The notes under the pieces: model-generated | What the model was told of the DNA's origin: nothing | Database searches by the model: none | The model's input: only the letters and a program-made list of their open reading frames with translations | Assembly (NCBI GenBank): GCA_023389455.1 | Contig: JAEWEJ010000077.1 | Location: 1-10,042 of the forward strand | Reading direction: 5' to 3' | Source: Actinomycetes bacterium | GTDB taxonomy: Bacteria > Actinomycetota > Actinomycetes > Actinomycetales > Cellulomonadaceae | DNA: 10,042 nucleotides | Shown here: positions 6,038 through 10,042 of the stretch, in pieces | How the letters are laid out: each line of letters begins with the position of its first letter | How positions within the stretch are numbered: position 1 is the stretch's first letter | Translations under genes and position numbers: made by a program

Positions 6038-6645
6038 AGCGCACCCTTCGTGGACGGGACGCCCTCGACCCGCGGGTCGAGCGCGACGGCCGTGCGCAGC
6101 GCCCGGGCCAGGGCCTTGAACTGCGCCTCGACGATGTGGTGCGGGTCACGGCCCGCGAGCACGCGCACGTGCACGGTGAACGCCGCGTGGTGCGCGATCG
6201 ACTCGAGCACGTGCGACGTCAGCGACCCCGTGAAGTGGCCGCCGATGAGGTGGTACTGCTGCCCCTCGGGCTCGCCCGAGTGCACGAAGTACGGCCGTCC
6301 CGAGACGTCGACGACCGCGTGGGCGAGCGCCTCGTCGAGCGGCACCGTCGCGTCGCCGTAGCGCACGATGCCACGCTTGTCGCCCAGCGCCTCGCGCAGC
6401 GCCTGGCCGAGCACGATCGCGGTGTCCTCGACGGTGTGGTGGACGTCGATGTGGGTGTCGCCCTTGGCCTGCACCGTCAGGTCGACGAGCGAGTGCTTGC
6501 CCAGGGCCGTGAGCATGTGGTCGTAGAACGGCACGCCCGTGTCGATCTGCGTGCGCCCGGTGCCGTCCAGGTCGAGCTCGACCAGCACGCTGGACTCGCT
6601 GGTGCTGCGCTCGATGCGCGCCGTGCGTCGGCGTGCCTCACTCAT
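6034..6645 (-). CDS. hisB: HisB: imidazoleglycerol-phosphate dehydratase
   Basis: A 203-residue single-function dehydratase, the usual size for actinobacteria, without the histidinol phosphatase domain found in enterobacterial HisB. It converts imidazoleglycerol phosphate to imidazoleacetol phosphate using two manganese ions. The metal-binding motifs of both sequence halves are present: DTHIDVHHTVEDTAI (63-77, with His69, His70, Glu73) and DPHHIVEAQFKALARAL (167-183, with His169, His170, Glu173). Also present are GVPFYDHML (37-45), ESIAHHAAF (148-156) and the N-terminal RTARIERSTSES. ATG 6645 overlaps the hisC stop (ATGA) and has GGAGGT at 6655-6660, 9 bases upstream and inside hisC. Its stop overlaps the following GTG by 4 bases. 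Confidence 0.96.
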   Translation of the reverse strand: MSEARRRTARIERSTSESSVLVELDLDGTGRTQIDTGVPFYDHMLTALGKHSLVDLTVQAKGDTHIDVHHTVEDTAIVLGQALREALGDKRGIVRYGDATVPLDEALAHAVVDVSGRPYFVHSGEPEGQQYHLIGGHFTGSLTSHVLESIAHHAAFTVHVRVLAGRDPHHIVEAQFKALARALRTAVALDPRVEGVPSTKGAL

Positions 6646-7763
6646 CGTCCCGCCACCTCCACCAGGGCGTCCTTGAACGCCGCCGTCTCCTCCGGGGTGC
6701 CGACCGACACCCGGAGCCATCCCTCGGGGCCCGTGACGCGCACGAGCACACCGCGGTCGAGCAGACCCTGCCAGACCGCCTCGCGGTCGTCGAACAGCCC
6801 GAACAGCACGAAGTTCGCGTCCGAGTCGGCCGCCGTGAACCCCTGGTCCCGCAGCCAGGCCACCAGGGCGTCCCGCTCGGCACGCAGGGACCCCACCTGC
6901 GCCATGAGCTCGGGGGCGTGGCGCAGCGCGGCGCGCGCCACCGCCTGCGTGACGGCCGACAGGTGGTACGGCAGCCGCACGACGCGCAGCGCGTCCACGA
7001 CCCGGCGCGACGCCGACAGGTACCCGACGCGAGCGCCGGCCAGGCCGAACGCCTTGGACATGGTGCGGCTGACGGCCAGGTGCGGGTGGTCGTCCAGCAG
7101 CTCGAGCGCGGACGGCGTGCCCGTGCGGCGGAACTCGCCGTACGCCTCGTCGACGACCACGACGCACCCGCCGGGCACCCGGGCGGCCGCGTCGAGCACC
7201 GCGCGGACGGTGTCCGACGGCAGGGCCGTGCCGGTCGGGTTGTTCGGGCTCGCCAGCAGCACGACGCTCGGCGCGTGCTGCGCGATCGTCGCGCGCGCGT
7301 GCTCCGGGTCGAGCGTGAAGTCCGCCTCGCGGCGGCCCGTGACCCAGGCGGTCGACGTGCCGCGCGCGTACTCCGGGTACATGGAGTACGTCGGGGCGAA
7401 CGACAGCGCGGTGCGCCCGGGGCCGCCGAACGCCTGCAGGACGTGCAGCATGATCTCGTTCGAGCCGTTCGCCGCCCACATCTGCTCGGGCTCGCGGTGC
7501 ACACCGGACTCGACCTCGAGGTAGGCGGCGAGGTCGGCGCGCAGCGCCGCGAAGTCGCGGTCGGGGTACCGGTTGAGGCCACGGGTCGCGTCGGCGACGG
7601 CGGCGGCCACGTCGGCGACGACCCGGTCGGACGGGGCGTACGGGTTCTCGTTGACGTTGAGCAGCACCGGGACGTCCAGCTGCGGGGCACCGTACGGCTC
7701 GATGCCGACGAGCTCGGGGCGCAGCGGCAGCGTGCCGGGCGACAGGTCGGGAGCGGCGGTCAC
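6642..7763 (-). CDS. hisC: HisC: histidinol-phosphate aminotransferase
   Basis: A 373-residue PLP-dependent fold-type I aminotransferase that converts imidazoleacetol phosphate and glutamate to histidinol phosphate. The PLP lysine is Lys237 in SRTMSKAFGLAG. Asn175 lies in SPNNPTG, Asp205 in VVVVDEAY, and the substrate carboxylate Arg351 in GWLRVSVG. NENPYAPSD (38-46), RYPDRD (65-70) and ANGSNEIM (98-105) are standard family motifs. The start is GTG 7763, giving VTAAPDLSPGTLPLRPEL. It is preferred over an upstream in-frame codon because TAGACT lies 7 bases before it and the upstream residues would fall inside the promoter region. It is the first his gene here; hisD, often next to hisC in actinobacteria, is absent, and the divergent helicase gene begins 86 bases away. 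Confidence 0.95.
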   Translation of the reverse strand: MTAAPDLSPGTLPLRPELVGIEPYGAPQLDVPVLLNVNENPYAPSDRVVADVAAAVADATRGLNRYPDRDFAALRADLAAYLEVESGVHREPEQMWAANGSNEIMLHVLQAFGGPGRTALSFAPTYSMYPEYARGTSTAWVTGRREADFTLDPEHARATIAQHAPSVVLLASPNNPTGTALPSDTVRAVLDAAARVPGGCVVVVDEAYGEFRRTGTPSALELLDDHPHLAVSRTMSKAFGLAGARVGYLSASRRVVDALRVVRLPYHLSAVTQAVARAALRHAPELMAQVGSLRAERDALVAWLRDQGFTAADSDANFVLFGLFDDREAVWQGLLDRGVLVRVTGPEGWLRVSVGTPEETAAFKDALVEVAGR

Positions 7764-7770
7764 GCCCCCG

Positions 7771-7799
7771 AGTCTAGGTTCCGCGTCGCGCGGACCTGC
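7771..7799 (-). promoter_or_regulatory. Leaderless-type promoter of the his operon
   Basis: On the reverse strand TAGACT (7771-7776) fits TANNNT and ends 7 bases before the hisC GTG at 7763. No Shine-Dalgarno fits the start, which agrees with a leaderless message. The -35 region (about 7793-7799) has no good TTGACA match. An inverted repeat CCGCG-TCG-CGCGG occupies 7781-7793, in the expected spacer. With arms of 5 bases at this G+C it may be chance. I found no his-leader peptide or T-box, and a leaderless start leaves no room for one. Confidence 0.5.
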
Positions 7800-7821
7800 C
7801 CGGCGCCCGCCCACCGGTCGT

Positions 7822-7842
7822 GTCGGCGTCCCGACGTACGCT
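7822..7842 (+). promoter_or_regulatory. Leaderless-type promoter of the RecQ-like gene
   Basis: TACGCT at 7837-7842 fits TANNNT and is 7 bases upstream of the ATG at 7850, with no Shine-Dalgarno between them. An inverted repeat GTCGG-CGTC-CCGAC (7822-7835) lies directly before the -10 box. The -35 region (about 7814-7819) has no clear match. It stands back to back with the hisC promoter, the two -10 boxes being 60 bases apart, so the polymerases could interfere or share a regulator. No LexA-type SOS box was seen. Confidence 0.45.
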
Positions 7843-7849
7843 GCCGGAC

Positions 7850-10009
7850 ATGCCCTCCCCTGCTCCGGACACCGCCACCGCCGTCGACCGGGTCGCTCTG
7901 CGCGCGCAGGCGGAGGAGGTGCTGCGGGCGCTCGTCGGCCGGGACGACGCCCACCTGCACGAGGACCAGTGGCAGGCCGTCGAGGCGCTGGTGGCGGACC
8001 GTCGCCGCGTGCTGGTGGTCCAGCGCACGGGCTGGGGCAAGTCCGCCGTGTACTTCGTCGCCACCGCGCTGCTGCGCCGCGGGGCCGCCGGGCCGCCGCG
8101 CGGGGCCACGATCATCGTGTCCCCGCTGCTCGCGCTCATGCGCAACCAGGTCGACGCGGCGCGCCGCGCCGGCATCGCCGCGGAGACGCTCAACTCGGCC
8201 AACCAGCAGGACTGGGACGAGGTGCACGCGCGCATCGCCGCCGGCGAGGTCGACGTGCTGCTCGTGTCCCCCGAGCGCCTGAACAACCCGGGCTTCCGCG
8301 ACGAGGTGCTGCCGCGGCTCGCGTCCGACGCCGGGCTCGTCGTGGTGGACGAGGCCCACTGCGTGTCCGACTGGGGCCACGACTTCCGGCCCGACTACCG
8401 GCGCATCGGGACGCTGCTGGCCGACCTGCCCGCCGGGGTCCCGGTCCTGGCGACGACGGCGACGGCCAACGCCCGCGTCACGGCCGACGTCGCCGAGCAG
8501 CTCGCCGTCACCGACGCCGACGCCACGACGCCCGAGGGCACCCTGGTGCTGCGCGGCACCCTCGACCGGCCGAGCCTGCGGCTGCAGGTGACGACGCTGC
8601 CCGACGTCGCGACGCGGCTCGCGTGGCTCGCGTCGACGCTGCCGACGCTGACCGGCTCCGGGATCATCTACTGCCTGACCATCGCCGCGGTGGAGCAGGT
8701 GACCGAGCACCTGCGCGCCGCCGGGCTCGACGTGCGGTCGTACACCGGCCAGACGGACCCGACCGAGCGGGAGCAGGCCGAGGCCGACCTGCTCGCCAAC
8801 CGCGTGAAGGCGCTGGTGGCGACCTCGGCCCTGGGCATGGGCTACGACAAGCCGGACCTCGGCTTCGTCGTGCACGTGGGTGCGCCGTCCTCCCCCATCG
8901 CCTACTACCAGCAGGTGGGACGCGCGGGGCGTGCGACCGCCCGCGCCGACGTCGTGCTGCTGCCCGGGCACGACGACCAGGCGATCTGGGAGTGGTTCGC
9001 CTCGACGGCCTTCCCGCCGGAGGACCAGGTGCGTGCGACGCTGGCGGCGCTCGACGCGCAGGGCACGCTGTCGACCGCGGCGCTCGAGACGTTCGTCAGC
9101 CTGCGCCGCAGCCGCCTCGAGGGGATGCTCAAGGTCCTCGACGTCGACGGCGCCGTGCGGCGCGTGCGCGGCGGGTGGGAGTCGACCGGGCAGCCGTGGG
9201 CGTACGACGGCGAGCGGTACGCCCGTGTCACCGCCGCACGGCGTGCCGAGCAGCGCACGATGCTCGACTACCAGGCCACCGACGGCTGCCGGATGGCGTT
9301 CCTGCGGGCCGCGCTCGACGACCCGGACCTGCCCGACGGCTGGCGGTGCGACCGGTGCGACCGGTGCACCGGGACCAGCGTCGGGGCCGTGCCTGACGCC
9401 GGCGCGGTCGAGCACGCGCGCGAGCTGCTGGCGGTGCCCGGCGAGCCCGTCACCGCCCGCCGGCAGTGGCCCAGCGGTCTCGGGTCGCTCGGGCTGGAAC
9501 TCAAGGGACGGATCGCGCCCGGCGAGCAGGTGGCCGAGGGGCGGGCCGTCGGCCGCCTCGACGCGCTCGGGTGGGGCGGTCCGCTGCGCGAGGCCCTGCG
9601 CGAGCAGGTGCCCACGGAGCTGCCGGTGAACCTGCGGCCGGCCGTGCGCACCGTGCTCGACGCGTGGTCGCCCCAGGTCGACGTCGTCGTGGCCGTGGCG
9701 TCGGAGAGCCGCGGGGCCCTCGTGGAGCACCTGGCGGCCGGGACCGCGCGGCTGCTCGGTGTGCCGCTGGTCGGTGCGCTGCTGCCGACGGGGACGCCGT
9801 CGCGGCACGACGTGAACTCCGCGCAGCGCCTGGCGGACGTGCTGCGGCACGTCGACCTGCCGCCCGACGTCGCGGCCGCGGTCGACGGCCGACGGGTGCT
9901 GCTGGTGGACGACCGCACCGACACCGGCTGGACGCTCACCGTGGCGGGGCGGCTGCTGCGGCGGGCGGGCGCGAGCGAGGTGCTGCCGTTCGTGCTCGGC
10001 GTGGGCTGA
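7850..10009 (+). CDS. RecQ-family DNA helicase with C-terminal phosphoribosyltransferase-like domain
   Basis: A 719-residue superfamily 2 helicase. Helicase motifs in order: HEDQWQAVEAL (37-47, motif 0), RTGWGKS (59-65, Walker A with Lys64), SPLLALMRNQ (91-100), DEAHCVSDWGHDFRP (167-181, DEAH box plus the RecQ aromatic-rich loop), ATTATAN (201-207), GIIYC (271-275), ATSALGMGYDKPDL (324-337) and YYQQVGRAGR (352-361). Cys480, Cys500, Cys503 and Cys506 form the RecQ zinc site. There is no HRDC domain. Residues about 590-719 look like a type I phosphoribosyltransferase, with the PRPP loop VLLVDDRTDTGWTL (683-696) and, upstream, VVVAVASESRGALVEHLA (612-629). ATG 7850 is preferred to an in-frame GTG at 7820 because the -10 box TACGCT lies between them. 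DNA unwinding in repair or recombination is expected from the helicase part; what the second domain does is unknown. Confidence 0.92.
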   Translation: MPSPAPDTATAVDRVALRAQAEEVLRALVGRDDAHLHEDQWQAVEALVADRRRVLVVQRTGWGKSAVYFVATALLRRGAAGPPRGATIIVSPLLALMRNQVDAARRAGIAAETLNSANQQDWDEVHARIAAGEVDVLLVSPERLNNPGFRDEVLPRLASDAGLVVVDEAHCVSDWGHDFRPDYRRIGTLLADLPAGVPVLATTATANARVTADVAEQLAVTDADATTPEGTLVLRGTLDRPSLRLQVTTLPDVATRLAWLASTLPTLTGSGIIYCLTIAAVEQVTEHLRAAGLDVRSYTGQTDPTEREQAEADLLANRVKALVATSALGMGYDKPDLGFVVHVGAPSSPIAYYQQVGRAGRATARADVVLLPGHDDQAIWEWFASTAFPPEDQVRATLAALDAQGTLSTAALETFVSLRRSRLEGMLKVLDVDGAVRRVRGGWESTGQPWAYDGERYARVTAARRAEQRTMLDYQATDGCRMAFLRAALDDPDLPDGWRCDRCDRCTGTSVGAVPDAGAVEHARELLAVPGEPVTARRQWPSGLGSLGLELKGRIAPGEQVAEGRAVGRLDALGWGGPLREALREQVPTELPVNLRPAVRTVLDAWSPQVDVVVAVASESRGALVEHLAAGTARLLGVPLVGALLPTGTPSRHDVNSAQRLADVLRHVDLPPDVAAAVDGRRVLLVDDRTDTGWTLTVAGRLLRRAGASEVLPFVLGVG

Positions 10010-10025
10010 CCCGCCGCGCCGGGCA

Positions 10026-10039
10026 CCGGCGTCCGCCGG
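10026..10039. terminator. Short hairpin after the RecQ-like gene
   Basis: CCGGCG (10026-10031) and CGCCGG (10034-10039) are perfect inverted arms around TC, starting 17 bases after the helicase stop. In RNA this would be a tight 5-bp stem with a 4-base loop. No T-run is visible before the window ends, so it is only a possible terminator. Confidence 0.25.
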
Positions 10040-10042
10040 ACG

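Noticed and set aside
4078..7524. Open frame of 1148 codons on the plus strand through the his operon
   Set aside because: It is antisense to hisB, hisC, hisH and priA, whose motifs are unmistakable. Its translation is low-complexity Arg/Ala/Pro/Ser, typical of shadow frames in high-G+C DNA.
9346..9363. Tandem direct repeat TGCGACCGG
   Set aside because: It codes for the Cys-Asp-Arg-Cys-Asp-Arg part of the RecQ zinc site and is explained by the protein.
7760..9850. Open frame of 696 codons on the minus strand opposite the helicase
   Set aside because: The translation is rich in Arg/His/Gly/Val with no domain, and the opposite strand carries all the RecQ motifs. It is a G+C shadow.
1..10042. 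Mobile element, defence island, CRISPR array or biosynthetic cluster
   Set aside because: No transposase, integrase, spaced direct repeats, toxin-antitoxin pair or synthase genes were found. Base composition and codon style look even across the window.

Overview
The window is about 75% G+C by eye, has strong third-position G/C bias and frequent GTG starts, and carries a histidine operon containing a PriA-type isomerase. Together these point to an actinobacterium. The gene content and style resemble the Micrococcales, and a Cellulomonas-like genome is my best guess, from pattern recognition only. I saw no mobile elements, CRISPR arrays, tRNA or rRNA genes.

Layout. (1) 1-1241, minus: a major facilitator superfamily (MFS) transporter whose C-terminus runs off the left edge. 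(2) 1377-3231, plus: three compactly arranged genes for probable envelope proteins. They are a membrane-anchored coiled-coil protein, a lipoprotein trypsin-like (HtrA-type fold) serine protease overlapping it by 4 bases, and a GerW/YtfJ-like glycine-rich protein. The first gene has a leaderless-type promoter whose spacer is a perfect 18-bp palindrome. (3) 3316-7763, minus: a histidine biosynthesis operon in the order hisC, hisB, an unrecognised 158-residue gene, hisH, priA (hisA/trpF), and an SseB-family gene. Several junctions are 4-base stop/start overlaps. It converges on block 2 over an 84-base gap. (4) 7850-10009, plus: a divergent gene for a RecQ-family helicase with a zinc-binding region and a C-terminal phosphoribosyltransferase-like domain.

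How they work together. HisC, HisB, HisH and PriA cover the middle of the histidine pathway. PriA makes PRFAR (the aminoimidazole carboxamide ribotide substrate of HisF), HisH supplies ammonia to HisF, HisB dehydrates imidazoleglycerol phosphate, and HisC transaminates imidazoleacetol phosphate. hisD, hisF, hisG, hisI and hisE are not in the window, and the position just upstream of hisC is taken by the divergent helicase. PriA probably also serves tryptophan synthesis.

The most interesting items are the RecQ-phosphoribosyltransferase fusion, which resembles the ComFA/ComFC helicase-plus-PRTase pairing, the palindromic operator candidate at 1348-1365, the unassigned gene embedded in the his operon, and the repeated leaderless promoter geometry (TANNNT followed 6-7 bases later by the start codon) at four gene starts.
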